From contig CAMPJF010000012.1 in assembly GCA_946886725.1 (NCBI GenBank), positions 1 to 13,321 of the forward strand: 13,321 nt of DNA. Direction: 5' to 3'. The notes beneath the pieces are model-generated. The model made no database searches. It was not told the origin of the DNA and was given only the letters and a program-made list of their open reading frames with translations. Source of the stretch: an uncultured Candidatus Saccharibacteria bacterium. GTDB taxonomy: Bacteria > Patescibacteria > Saccharimonadia > Saccharimonadales > UBA6022. Every line of letters begins with the position of its first letter. The stretch's first letter is position 1. A program made the position numbers and the translations under genes. Below are positions 1 to 6,344 of this stretch, in pieces.

Positions 1-1109
1 GTTACGGCGGCAAGGGCGTCGGTAAAGCGGTCGCCAACATCAATACGACGATTCGCGAACGGCTGATCGGATTTGACGCGGCAGATCAGTCGGGCCTAGA
101 TGATGCGCTACTGCAGCTAGACGGAACAGAGAACAAGGCAAACCTAGGGGCAAACGCAATTCTTGCCGTTAGCCTCGCGAGCGCCAAAGCCGTCGCAAAT
201 GCACGTCACATCGCATTGCATACATACATAGCAGAAATCACCGGCACAACCAAGCAAAGCTTACCACTCCCTATGATGAACGTCATGAACGGTGGTCAGC
301 ATGCGGCAGGCAGTACGGATGTCCAAGAGTACATGATCATTCCTGTTGGCGCCCGAACTTTTGCTGACGCTATCCGAATCGGCACCGAAGTCTTTCACGC
401 TCTTGCCAAAATTCTGAAAGAATCTGGCTATGGCACCACCGTCGGCGACGAAGGCGGCTACGCGCCCTCTGTTAAAAATGGCAATCGTGAGCCACTCGAA
501 TTAATTGCGAAAGCCGTCGAAAAAGCCGGATATGCACTAGGAAAAGATATTGCACTTGCATTAGACGTCGCATCAAGCGAACTATTTGAAGACAACATCT
601 ACACCCTTACAACCGAAGGCCGTAAGGTGAGCGCCACTGAACTGATCGAGTGGTACCAGTCAATCCGCGGCGAGTTCCCTATCGTTTCGATCGAAGACGG
701 CTTGGACGAAAATGACTGGGCAAACTGGACGGAACTAACGACGAAGCTTGGAAGTGAAGTGCAATTGGTTGGCGACGATCTGCTGGTAACCAATACTAAA
801 CTATTACAGCGGGCTATCGACGAGAAAGCAGCCAATGCCATTCTCATCAAACCAAATCAAATCGGCACCCTGACTGAAACGATTACGGCAGTTCAGACCG
901 CACAAAAAGCAGGCTGGAACACCGTGATGTCCCATCGATCCGGCGAAACTGAAGATGTAACCATTGCCCACCTTGCCGTTGGGCTTGGCTGCGGTCAGAT
1001 CAAGACCGGATCACTATCGCGAACAGATCGTATTGCCAAATATAATGAACTGCTGCGCATCGCCGAAGCAAATCCTGAACTATCGCTTGCAAACCCGTTC
1101 AATAACTAA
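1..1109 (+). CDS. eno: Enolase (phosphopyruvate hydratase), 5'-truncated by the window edge
   Basis: Enolase interconverts 2-phosphoglycerate and phosphoenolpyruvate in cytosolic glycolysis. The frame is open from base 3 (YGGKGVGKAV, equivalent to about residue 50 of bacterial enolases) to the TAA at 1107-1109, so about 368 of roughly 430 residues are present and the true start lies outside the window. All catalytic elements are visible: the NGGQHA loop near base 290, GDEGG with the acid/base Glu near 441-455, the metal ligands in ALDVASS, SIEDGLDE (about 684-707) and VGDDL (about 769-783), the Lys of ILIKPNQIGT (about 840-870), the SHRSGETED loop (about 929-955) and Lys in KTGSLSRTD (about 1002-1028). 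Many tools would start it at a TTG at 216, but the upstream codons clearly encode enolase (NLGANAILAVSLA), so that is not the start. It ends at a strong terminator. Identification is secure. Confidence 0.97.
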   Translation, partial: YGGKGVGKAVANINTTIRERLIGFDAADQSGLDDALLQLDGTENKANLGANAILAVSLASAKAVANARHIALHTYIAEITGTTKQSLPLPMMNVMNGGQHAAGSTDVQEYMIIPVGARTFADAIRIGTEVFHALAKILKESGYGTTVGDEGGYAPSVKNGNREPLELIAKAVEKAGYALGKDIALALDVASSELFEDNIYTLTTEGRKVSATELIEWYQSIRGEFPIVSIEDGLDENDWANWTELTTKLGSEVQLVGDDLLVTNTKLLQRAIDEKAANAILIKPNQIGTLTETITAVQTAQKAGWNTVMSHRSGETEDVTIAHLAVGLGCGQIKTGSLSRTDRIAKYNELLRIAEANPELSLANPFNN

Positions 1110-1123
1110 TCTAGTGCACTTAA

Positions 1124-1154
1124 AAAAATAGCCCTGGCATTCAGGGTTATTTTT
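1124..1154. terminator. Bidirectional intrinsic terminator between convergent genes
   Basis: Thirteen-pair stem: 1124-1136 (AAAAATAGCCCTG) pairs with 1142-1154 (CAGGGTTATTTTT) around a five-base loop, with one G-T wobble. The A and T flanks give a U-tract on either strand. It can therefore end both enolase (+) and the membrane protein gene arriving from the other side (-). Confidence 0.9.
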
Positions 1155-1167
1155 ATGAGTGCATGTT

Positions 1168-2073
1168 TTACATGGCTTTCTTAAGTTTGTGCCAGCAGAC
1201 AATACTGACAAACGCAACGAGCGCAGTAATACTTGGCAAATACATCACTACCCAGCCAGCATAAAATGATTGTTGCATTGGATTACTAAACAGATATGGC
1301 ACAGGAGATAATGCCACCAATAACATGACGCCGATCACCGCATAAAATACCGCAACAAAAGAACGCTCAAAGATACCGCGCTGCCGAGAAACGACCAAGA
1401 ACAAAGCGCACAAAATGATGAGCGGGACAATAAGGCTCGTTAGCATATCAAACGCAAGCACTTCGATTGATTGAGACATAGGATCACCAATCTGCATCGC
1501 CGCAGAAACAACGGACTGCCCAAGGCCAAACACGACCACACCTGCCAAAAACATCTTTTGCATCATTGGCGTCGCATCGCTAACATTACTCGTCTTTGAT
1601 TTGGATAATACCACGCTCAATACCACAGCCACGGCAAGCGCCAAAATAACTGGAGTTAGTTCGAATAGATAAACGGGCAGGACCGATGGAGTAGCTGGTG
1701 GCGTATCGCCATATCCTGCAGACTGTGCAAATACCGACATACTGATCGGTGTGACAAATGACTGGAACATTGCAGCAATTGTCGCAATCATTGCCGCCTT
1801 ACTGACGCGCCATAGCTTCGTCGTTCGTTCTTTGCTGATCGCATAAACAATTCCAAAAGCTAAAAGTGGCCCAACGACAGTGACTAGCGGATACAAGGTA
1901 TATAGAGCAAACCGAAATGAATCACCCATTTGCAGCGCGTCGTAATAAAATTTGACTGTCATTAATCCACTGATAAACACCGTCAGTGCAGCGATAACGA
2001 TGTATGTCTTAAGCGTCACTCGAGAAAGTACGGGGGTTTTAACTTTTTTTGATGTTTTTGTTTTATTCTTCAT
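1168..2073 (-). CDS. Hypothetical multi-pass membrane protein
   Basis: I do not recognise the family. The protein of about 301 residues has a basic, lysine/threonine-rich N-terminus (MKNKTKTSKKVKT) and then roughly seven or eight hydrophobic segments separated by short loops. The first is TYIVIAALTVFISGL and the last YAGWVVMYLPSITALVAF. No catalytic motif was seen. I prefer the ATG at 2073 over the in-frame GTG at 2091. A TATTAT -10 box at 2087-2082 lies 8 nt before the ATG, which would put transcription at or next to the start codon, and neither start has a Shine-Dalgarno. It is convergent with enolase and shares its terminator. Upstream it is divergent from the CDP-archaeol-synthase-like gene. 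Role unknown; membrane location is confident. Confidence 0.8.
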   Translation of the reverse strand: MKNKTKTSKKVKTPVLSRVTLKTYIVIAALTVFISGLMTVKFYYDALQMGDSFRFALYTLYPLVTVVGPLLAFGIVYAISKERTTKLWRVSKAAMIATIAAMFQSFVTPISMSVFAQSAGYGDTPPATPSVLPVYLFELTPVILALAVAVVLSVVLSKSKTSNVSDATPMMQKMFLAGVVVFGLGQSVVSAAMQIGDPMSQSIEVLAFDMLTSLIVPLIILCALFLVVSRQRGIFERSFVAVFYAVIGVMLLVALSPVPYLFSNPMQQSFYAGWVVMYLPSITALVAFVSIVCWHKLKKAM

Positions 2074-2081
2074 ATGACCGA

Positions 2082-2087
2082 ATAATA
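2082..2087 (-). promoter_or_regulatory. -10 box of a near-leaderless promoter for the membrane protein gene
   Basis: TATTAT on the minus strand, followed by 8 nt and then ATG at 2073. No clear -35 hexamer is visible. It lies inside the alternative GTG-start extension, which argues against that longer start. Confidence 0.5.
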
Positions 2088-2159
2088 GCACGCCGGGTGA
2101 ACGAATTAAATAGCATTACCACATTCCGTAGTTTTTAAAGGTCCACAGATCAAGTCGAG

Positions 2160-2165
2160 TACAAT
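2160..2165 (+). promoter_or_regulatory. -10 box of a leaderless promoter (2172 gene)
   Basis: TACAAT followed by AGAGAT and then ATG at 2172, so the normal transcription start falls on the A of the ATG. No Shine-Dalgarno is present. No good -35 is visible. Confidence 0.6.
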
Positions 2166-2171
2166 AGAGAT

Positions 2172-2729
2172 ATGATTCAGGATATTTTACTTGCCTTTTG
2201 GTTTTTACTTCCCGCAGCAGTTGCAAATGCCTCACCCGTATTCGGCGCTGTCGTACCTTATCTGAAGCACTGGAATACGCCAATTGATGGCGGTCGTAGT
2301 TTTCGTGGACATCGTTTGTTTGGCTCACATAAAACCTGGCGTGGATTACTGTGCGGCATAGTAGCTGCAACAATCATATTATGGATGCAACAGCTACTAT
2401 TCGAGAGTACAGATTGGGCGCGCTACCTCGCGGGACCAGTCGATTACACATCCCTCCCTATACCACTACTTGGTCCACTTTTTGCTGTCGGCGCCTTGGG
2501 TGGTGATGCCGTTGAAAGCTTCTTCAAGCGCCAGCGTGGCATAAAATCTGGCGGAGCCTGGATACCATTCGATCAAATCGATTACATCGTCGGCGCCATC
2601 ATCGTATCACTACCCTTCGTTGTCTTTAACCCTGCACAGTATCTATGGATGCTGATAGTGTGGTTTATCATGCACCTTCTATTCAGTTACGCAGGATGGG
2701 TGGCGGGACTAAAAAAGACGCCGATTTAA
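2172..2729 (+). CDS. CDP-archaeol synthase-like protein (DUF46/CarS family)
   Basis: Characterised archaeal CarS is a membrane CTP-transferase that turns unsaturated archaetidic acid into CDP-archaeol; distant bacterial relatives act on unknown lipid phosphates. The 185-residue protein shows the family pattern: an N-terminal membrane segment with LLPAAVANASPV (13-23), PIDGG (37-41), the FRGHRLFGSHKTWRG block (44-58), GGDAVESFFKRQRGIKSG (110-127), DQID (134-137), and four to five hydrophobic helices. Length fits the family (about 170-185). The start is set by a -10 box 6 nt upstream, without a Shine-Dalgarno. It converges on a CDP-alcohol phosphatidyltransferase, the class of enzyme that would consume its CDP-activated product. 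Family assignment is good; whether the substrate is an archaeal-type ether lipid or a fatty-acid phosphatidic acid cannot be read from the sequence. Confidence 0.88.
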   Translation: MIQDILLAFWFLLPAAVANASPVFGAVVPYLKHWNTPIDGGRSFRGHRLFGSHKTWRGLLCGIVAATIILWMQQLLFESTDWARYLAGPVDYTSLPIPLLGPLFAVGALGGDAVESFFKRQRGIKSGGAWIPFDQIDYIVGAIIVSLPFVVFNPAQYLWMLIVWFIMHLLFSYAGWVAGLKKTPI

Positions 2730-3346
2730 TTTCTATTAAATACATATCCCGTAGCCGCAAATGCACCTAGAATAATCGATATAATAGCAGTCGTATATAC
2801 CGTCACAAATCCAACGCTCCACATCGGCCACGCCAACGCCTGTATTAGTACCAGTCCAAACAAGGCACCCCAGACAGCCGCCATACTCACCTTGCCCGCA
2901 CGAGAAGGGTGCAGCTGGATATTTTCTCGACGCGCCTTGAGTGAAATGAAGATAATTACCAGATGCGGCAATAATAATGCCGATAATACCCACCACGGGG
3001 CAAGCATCGCGATATAAAATACGACGATCGTCAGAATGGTCCCAATTTTATCGATCGATGCGTCAAGCAATTCACCCAGCGGGCTTTTCGTCTGCGTCGA
3101 TTCTGCCAACCAACCATCCAGTAAGTCACACAGGCGGCCAACAACAATCAGCATACAGCCCCACCAGTAATTTTTATCAAAAATTTCAATCAACCCCAAG
3201 ACAACGACACCGATACCGATGAACGTCGCGACATTACCAGGTGTGACGATACCGCTAGTCATTGCCGCTAGACGCTGCCAGACGTTCCGATCCCGAACGG
3301 CGACTGATTCCCAGTCGGGTGTTGTATCGCTACGATGAAGATTCAT
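2726..3346 (-). CDS. CDP-alcohol phosphatidyltransferase family membrane protein
   Basis: Enzymes of this family move a phosphatidyl group from a CDP-lipid onto an alcohol such as glycerol phosphate, serine or inositol phosphate, making a phospholipid headgroup. The motif is clear at residues 74-99: D74-x2-D77-G78-x2-A81 ... G91-x3-D95-x3-D99, giving the four metal/substrate Asp residues. The Arg that normally follows the Ala is Glu82 here. TPGNVATF (35-42) matches the usual N-terminal start of the domain, SRAGKVSMA (148-156) matches its later G-K element, and about five to six hydrophobic helices fit the fold. At 206 residues it is of normal length. Start: TATAAT 6 nt before the ATG at 3346, no Shine-Dalgarno. 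Tail-to-tail overlap with the CDP-archaeol-synthase-like gene suggests a joint lipid role. Headgroup specificity (PgsA-like or other) is unknown. Confidence 0.88.
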   Translation of the reverse strand: MNLHRSDTTPDWESVAVRDRNVWQRLAAMTSGIVTPGNVATFIGIGVVVLGLIEIFDKNYWWGCMLIVVGRLCDLLDGWLAESTQTKSPLGELLDASIDKIGTILTIVVFYIAMLAPWWVLSALLLPHLVIIFISLKARRENIQLHPSRAGKVSMAAVWGALFGLVLIQALAWPMWSVGFVTVYTTAIISIILGAFAATGYVFNRN

Positions 3347-3352
3347 TATTTT

Positions 3353-3358
3353 ATTATA
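3353..3358 (-). promoter_or_regulatory. -10 box of a leaderless promoter (3346 gene)
   Basis: Consensus TATAAT on the minus strand, then AAAATA and ATG, exactly 6 nt between box and start codon. The region 3347-3398 holds no other element I can support. Confidence 0.7.
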
Positions 3359-3398
3359 GCAACGTTTTGTAGATCACATTCATAACGTATCTAGCTTT

Positions 3399-3611
3399 CT
3401 ATGTATCGTTATTTTGATATTCCAAAATATCGCCCGGCTGACAATCGAGCGCTTTACATATCGCCTCGAGCGTCGATAACCTCACCGCCTTTGCCTTGCC
3501 ATTTTTTAAAATAGATAAGTTTGCCATAGTAATGCCGACTTTTTCGGTCAGCTCCGTGACGCTCATTTTACGCCTAGCCAGCATAACATCGATGGTAATT
3601 ATAATTCCCAT
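3399..3611 (-). CDS. Small XRE-family (YozG-like) HTH regulator
   Basis: A 70-residue single-domain DNA-binding protein of the Cro/CI class. The helix-turn-helix covers about 17-40 (MSVTELTEKVGITMANLSILKNGK), followed by STLEAICKALDCQPGDILEY, the usual end of this compact family. An AAGG motif 8 nt before the ATG serves as ribosome binding site. It lies 10 nt after the stop of the DUF2975 membrane gene, so the two are probably co-transcribed; this pairing of a DUF2975 protein with a YozG-like repressor recurs in Firmicutes and other bacteria. It probably regulates its own operon. What the pair responds to is not known. Confidence 0.88.
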   Translation of the reverse strand: MGIIITIDVMLARRKMSVTELTEKVGITMANLSILKNGKAKAVRLSTLEAICKALDCQPGDILEYQNNDT

Positions 3612-3621
3612 AATTCTCGCC

Positions 3622-4086
3622 TTAGACCGTTAAATCGTTCTCTGATTTTATAGCAACGGCATTCTGCACGAGCCTTTGCATGACGGCAGAAAATGTCGCT
3701 ATCACCATTGATGCGAACATAATGACAAGCCCGATTAATAGAACGCCCGGCGCATCATCTCGATCGGCAGCAATAAAGATATATGGCATGCCCGCTGCAA
3801 ATAGCAAGCTAATTGTGATTGCGCTGTATTTTATAGCAGCGAAAGCCTTTACGGACAATGCCGAAAAAGCAAGATTTTTATCGATATAGCCCAAAAGCTT
3901 TATCGCCTGGTACAGTGCGAAGAAAAACGGTACAGCCGGTACATACAAGCCCAATAAGATAGGGCGATAGTATCCTGTGGCGTCTGATGTAATGCCTAGC
4001 GGCAAGACAAAGACACATAATGTCAAAATAACTAGCCCTATCACTACAATAGCCGCACGCAAAATCAATGTCGATCCTTGTTTCAT
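3622..4086 (-). CDS. DUF2975 family four-helix membrane protein
   Basis: A protein of 154 residues with four hydrophobic segments at about 8-29, 43-65, 86-107 and 114-138. The block NLAFSALSVKAFAAIKYSAI (71-90) and the C-terminal MQRLVQNAVAIKSENDLTV match DUF2975. I chose the ATG at 4086 rather than an in-frame ATG five codons upstream, because GAAGGTG stands 5 nt before it. It is the first gene of a two-gene unit with the YozG-like regulator 10 nt downstream. The molecular function of DUF2975 proteins is not established; association with membrane-linked regulation is inference from the neighbour. Confidence 0.85.
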   Translation of the reverse strand: MKQGSTLILRAAIVVIGLVILTLCVFVLPLGITSDATGYYRPILLGLYVPAVPFFFALYQAIKLLGYIDKNLAFSALSVKAFAAIKYSAITISLLFAAGMPYIFIAADRDDAPGVLLIGLVIMFASMVIATFSAVMQRLVQNAVAIKSENDLTV

Positions 4087-4139
4087 GCATACACCTTCCA
4101 TTTATTGTTTATTTATTTTTAGCATACTATTTATCGATT

Positions 4140-4154
4140 TACAATAAATTTGTA
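4140..4154. promoter_or_regulatory. Possible operator upstream of the DUF2975/YozG unit
   Basis: TACAA-N5-TTGTA inverted repeat about 54 nt before the DUF2975 start, in an AT-rich gap (4087-4226). It is a reasonable place for the YozG-like protein to bind, but with five-base arms in AT-rich sequence it may be chance. No clear promoter hexamers were seen here. Confidence 0.25.
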
Positions 4155-4226
4155 TTGATTAACGCAATATAATCGACAATTAACACACGACAGCGCGGTC
4201 CCACGAGCAAATGGTTTGAGCCAATC

Positions 4227-4487
4227 TCATAAGTTAAATTTAGCTTCGACTTGCTGCCTATTTATGCCATTAATAAGGTTAGTGTAACCCATCTCTTGCA
4301 TGATATTTTTAGATACATTCGAACGACTGCCAGTACGACAGTACAGTATGATATCGGCATCTTTAGGTATATCCTTTAGCTTGTCGGTTCCGTTTATCAA
4401 TTCTGACGGCGGAATATTAATCGCCCCCTCAACATGCCCACTGGCGTATTCATCGTGTTCTCGAACGTCTATAACTGTATATGTCAT
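4227..4487 (-). CDS. Single-domain rhodanese (sulfurtransferase)
   Basis: Single-domain rhodaneses carry a persulfide on a catalytic cysteine and pass sulfane sulfur to acceptors. The 86-residue protein has the CH2A-like start TYTVIDVREHDEYASGHVEGAINIP (2-26) and the active-site loop Cys50-RTGSRS (50-56). It is shorter than the usual 95-110 residues but ends with the expected GYTNLINGI element. A GGGGAAT site precedes the ATG at 4487. It follows the DUF305 gene by 72 nt on the same strand, so it may be the last gene of the copper-linked operon, or have its own promoter in that gap. Cytosolic; no signal peptide. The acceptor is unknown. Small rhodaneses also occur in CsoR-like sulfide-sensing (CstR) operons, but the CsoR here has copper ligands. 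Confidence 0.9.
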   Translation of the reverse strand: MTYTVIDVREHDEYASGHVEGAINIPPSELINGTDKLKDIPKDADIILYCRTGSRSNVSKNIMQEMGYTNLINGINRQQVEAKFNL

Positions 4488-4559
4488 ATTCCCCTACCTT
4501 GAATTATGTTTTATTCTCAACTTCGTTTTACTCATGCGTATTGTTTGATGTCATAAGGA

Positions 4560-4940
4560 TCAATGCATTTGATGATCTGGATACGCCGTACGACCCGTAG
4601 CATACCCCCAATCAGACTGCCAACGCTTCATTTCGTCAATTTCAGCCTGTTGCGCTGTGATAATCTGGCGTGACATTTTTTTGATTTCATCGTGCTTCGC
4701 GTTCGCCTCAGCTAATTCTGCCATTTCAATCGCACCTTGGTGATGCACAATCACCCCAGAGATAAACGCCTCATCAAAGCTATCGCCCTGTTTATCTTTT
4801 AGCGACCCCGTCATTTGCCCCATCGACATGTCAGACATCACGCTGGTGTCTGGTTGGTTAAATGTTGTGGCGGCGACCGATACGATCAATCCGCCTAAAA
4901 AGAAGCCTGCAAGTCCAAATATTAAAGATTTCGTTTCCAT
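4560..4940 (-). CDS. DUF305 family protein with membrane anchor and Met/His motifs
   Basis: DUF305 proteins are small extracytoplasmic helical-bundle proteins often found near copper genes; biochemical function is not firmly known. This one (126 residues) has an N-terminal hydrophobic segment (7-25), a short linker holding a methionine motif MSDMSMGQM (35-43), then the DUF305 core with VIVHHQGAIEMAELAEANA (63-81) and AQQAEIDEMKRWQSDW (96-111), ending in DHQMH. The paired His66-His67 and the Met/His clusters would suit metal binding. AGGAGG lies 4 nt before the ATG. It starts 8 nt after the csoR stop, in the same operon. The start and topology (anchor inside, core outside) are well supported; copper binding is inference from motifs and the CsoR neighbour. 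Confidence 0.88.
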   Translation of the reverse strand: METKSLIFGLAGFFLGGLIVSVAATTFNQPDTSVMSDMSMGQMTGSLKDKQGDSFDEAFISGVIVHHQGAIEMAELAEANAKHDEIKKMSRQIITAQQAEIDEMKRWQSDWGYATGRTAYPDHQMH

Positions 4941-4948
4941 ATACCCTC

Positions 4949-5239
4949 CTATCTTGATAACATTCTGCCGATTGCATTCGCAAGTTCATCGGCTTTTGCT
5001 GATTGCTCTACTTTGTCGGTAATGTGCGCCATGCAATGCTTTGCATGATCACGCATCAGTTCGATTGCCACTTTATCCAGCGCCGCTTGCACGGCGTTCA
5101 CCTGCGTAAGTACGTCGATGCAGTACTTATCCTCCTCAACCATCCGAGCTACTCCTCGCACCTGCCCCTCGGCTCGCTTCAGGCGCTTTAGGATCTGCTC
5201 TTTGTTTTCATAGTATCCGTACGTGTGTTTTACCGTCAT
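4949..5239 (-). CDS. csoR: CsoR-type copper-sensing repressor
   Basis: CsoR is an all-helical tetrameric repressor that releases DNA when Cu(I) binds a Cys-His-Cys site. In this 96-residue protein the ligands Cys40, His65 and Cys69 are all present with the spacing of Bacillus subtilis CsoR (25 and 4 residues), within DKYCIDVLTQVNAVQAA and LMRDHAKHCM. The DNA-contacting KRLKRAEGQVRGV segment is intact. The ATG at 5239 is preferred over one nine codons upstream, because AAGGAGG stands 5 nt before it. That site overlaps the stop codon of the DUF4396 gene, suggesting translational coupling. The likely target is the CsoR-box palindrome at 5784-5802, so it would regulate its own operon. The Cys-His-Cys triad argues for copper rather than formaldehyde, nickel or sulfur sensing by other DUF156 members. 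Confidence 0.93.
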   Translation of the reverse strand: MTVKHTYGYYENKEQILKRLKRAEGQVRGVARMVEEDKYCIDVLTQVNAVQAALDKVAIELMRDHAKHCMAHITDKVEQSAKADELANAIGRMLSR

Positions 5240-5249
5240 AGCAACCTCC

Positions 5250-5771
5250 TTAATGGCAATGACCATGCGAGTGCTGATCTTGCTTGTTCAGCATGTTCAT
5301 CGTCAATGCGTGCCCTTTATTACGTTTTAATAGATACGCATTCACCGGTAATGCCGCAAAGAAAGCAGCAGTGAGCGCGATCGGCATACTTATCCAAAAT
5401 AAGGGGTTTACTAAACCGGCGTTCATCGCTCCGGGAATAACCGCCATTACTACATTGTCGACGGCTTCCATTGTTGCAATCGAAAGCGTATCAGCGACGA
5501 CAACAACAGATAAGGCCGCGACAAAACCGATACCAGCTTTTAGCAGCGGCAATGTCGATAATGCAAAGCCAAACACAAAAGCAAGAACAATCGCGAGTAC
5601 AATCGTCATTCCAGTATCGAGCCCGATTGCCGTACCAATAATTAACCCTAACACTTCGCCAATCGCGCACCCAGTCAAGCAGTGTAATGTCGCACTGACG
5701 GCCATTGCGTTGATCCCGCCATTAGAATTACTCTGCGATATGTGATTTTTCACCTTCACCTCGTGACTCAT
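5250..5771 (-). CDS. DUF4396 membrane protein with His-rich tail
   Basis: First gene of the CsoR-controlled operon. The 173-residue protein matches DUF4396: SATLHCLTGCAIGEVLGLIIG (27-46) with His30, Cys31 and Cys35 at the start of the first helix, about four to five membrane helices, LPVNAYLLKRNKGHA (141-155) near the end, and a cytosolic-looking tail HSHGHCH. The HCxxxC element and the His/Cys tail are plausible metal ligands. AAGGAGG stands 4 nt before the ATG. The function of DUF4396 is not established; copper transport or handling is inferred only from operon membership and these residues. No P-type ATPase or CopZ-like chaperone occurs in the window. Confidence 0.85.
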   Translation of the reverse strand: MSHEVKVKNHISQSNSNGGINAMAVSATLHCLTGCAIGEVLGLIIGTAIGLDTGMTIVLAIVLAFVFGFALSTLPLLKAGIGFVAALSVVVVADTLSIATMEAVDNVVMAVIPGAMNAGLVNPLFWISMPIALTAAFFAALPVNAYLLKRNKGHALTMNMLNKQDQHSHGHCH

Positions 5772-5783
5772 TACGCCTCCTTC

Positions 5784-5802
5784 TATACCCCCCTAGGGTA
5801 TA
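5784..5802. promoter_or_regulatory. CsoR operator (CsoR box)
   Basis: Perfect 7-bp inverted repeat TATACCC-N5-GGGTATA with a C/G-rich centre, the form of known CsoR sites (ATACCC...GGGTAT). It lies 12 nt before the DUF4396 ATG and just downstream of a TTGACA -35, covering the -10 region, so repressor binding would block polymerase. Confidence 0.85.
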
Positions 5803-5823
5803 TGATATTTACGCACATGTCAA
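5788..5823 (-). promoter_or_regulatory. Promoter of the DUF4396-csoR-DUF305 operon
   Basis: A perfect TTGACA -35 lies at 5823-5818 on the minus strand. The -10 must fall within the CsoR box: TATACC at 15 bp spacing or TACCCT at 17 bp. Both are poor matches, as expected when operator and -10 share bases. Confidence 0.7.
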
Positions 5824-5895
5824 GCTGAGTCACTATAAAACACCCTAGTCTTATTGAGGCAGAAAAAATCCCGGTGAACAAAAGCCAAGTTTCAA

Positions 5896-6309
5896 CTATT
5901 GTCTTTTAAGCGACCTCGAAACGCGACTCCTTACAAGTATCCGTGCGTCGATAACGATCATACCGATCGTGGCAATACCCAGCCCCACTTGCCATATACC
6001 GTGAGCAAAACCGATCCAGGTAATATAGACAATAAGGGTAGCGAAAAATAGGATGCTGAGTTTGTGCCATTGTTTTGCACGAACATCAGCAACAATTTTA
6101 TCTTCGACTTTGTCGTCGCCTTTGACAAGCTCATCCAGCGACACGTCATACAAATTACTGATATACATCAGGTTTTCGATATCAGGCATTGCTCTACCGC
6201 TCTCCCATTTTGATACTGCCTGGCGTGAGATCCCCAGATCTTTCGCTAGTTGCTCTTGGGTCAGATTTTTCCGCTGGCGGATTGCTTGTATTTTTTTGTC
6301 GATATTCAT
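5896..6309 (-). CDS. XRE-family regulator with two C-terminal membrane helices
   Basis: A 137-residue protein with an N-terminal XRE helix-turn-helix (about 3-60; NLTQEQLAKDLGISRQAVSKWESG is a textbook example) and two hydrophobic segments at about 84-103 and 105-123, ending in a basic tail. This HTH-plus-membrane layout is common in Firmicutes and implies a DNA-binding protein tethered to the membrane. AAGGA stands 7 nt before the ATG at 6309. A perfect 12-bp palindrome lies 23 nt upstream and could be its own operator. It is not clearly co-transcribed with anything: the copper operon promoter lies after its stop, and no terminator is obvious in 5824-5895. The signal it senses is unknown. 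Confidence 0.87.
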   Translation of the reverse strand: MNIDKKIQAIRQRKNLTQEQLAKDLGISRQAVSKWESGRAMPDIENLMYISNLYDVSLDELVKGDDKVEDKIVADVRAKQWHKLSILFFATLIVYITWIGFAHGIWQVGLGIATIGMIVIDARILVRSRVSRSLKRQ

Positions 6310-6332
6310 CTTTAGTTCCTTTTACTTAACTA

Positions 6333-6344
6333 CTACGATCGTAG
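6333..6344. promoter_or_regulatory. Palindromic operator candidate upstream of the XRE-membrane regulator
   Basis: Perfect 12-bp palindrome CTACGATCGTAG between a TATATA-type -10 candidate (about 6350-6356, minus strand) and the Shine-Dalgarno of the regulator gene. Its position near the likely transcription start suits autorepression. Confidence 0.45.

Noticed and set aside
216..1109. Enolase starting at the TTG at 216
   Set aside because: The upstream in-frame codons encode conserved enolase sequence (GGKGVGKAV, NLGANAILAVSLA), so the gene is cut by the window edge rather than starting here.
2116..2373. 85-codon minus-strand frame opposite the CDP-archaeol-synthase-like gene
   Set aside because: No family features, and it lies fully within a well-supported gene on the other strand.
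5284..5745. 153-codon plus-strand frame opposite the DUF4396 gene
   Set aside because: The opposite strand has a family match, a Shine-Dalgarno and a CsoR-box promoter; this frame is low-complexity and antisense to membrane helices.
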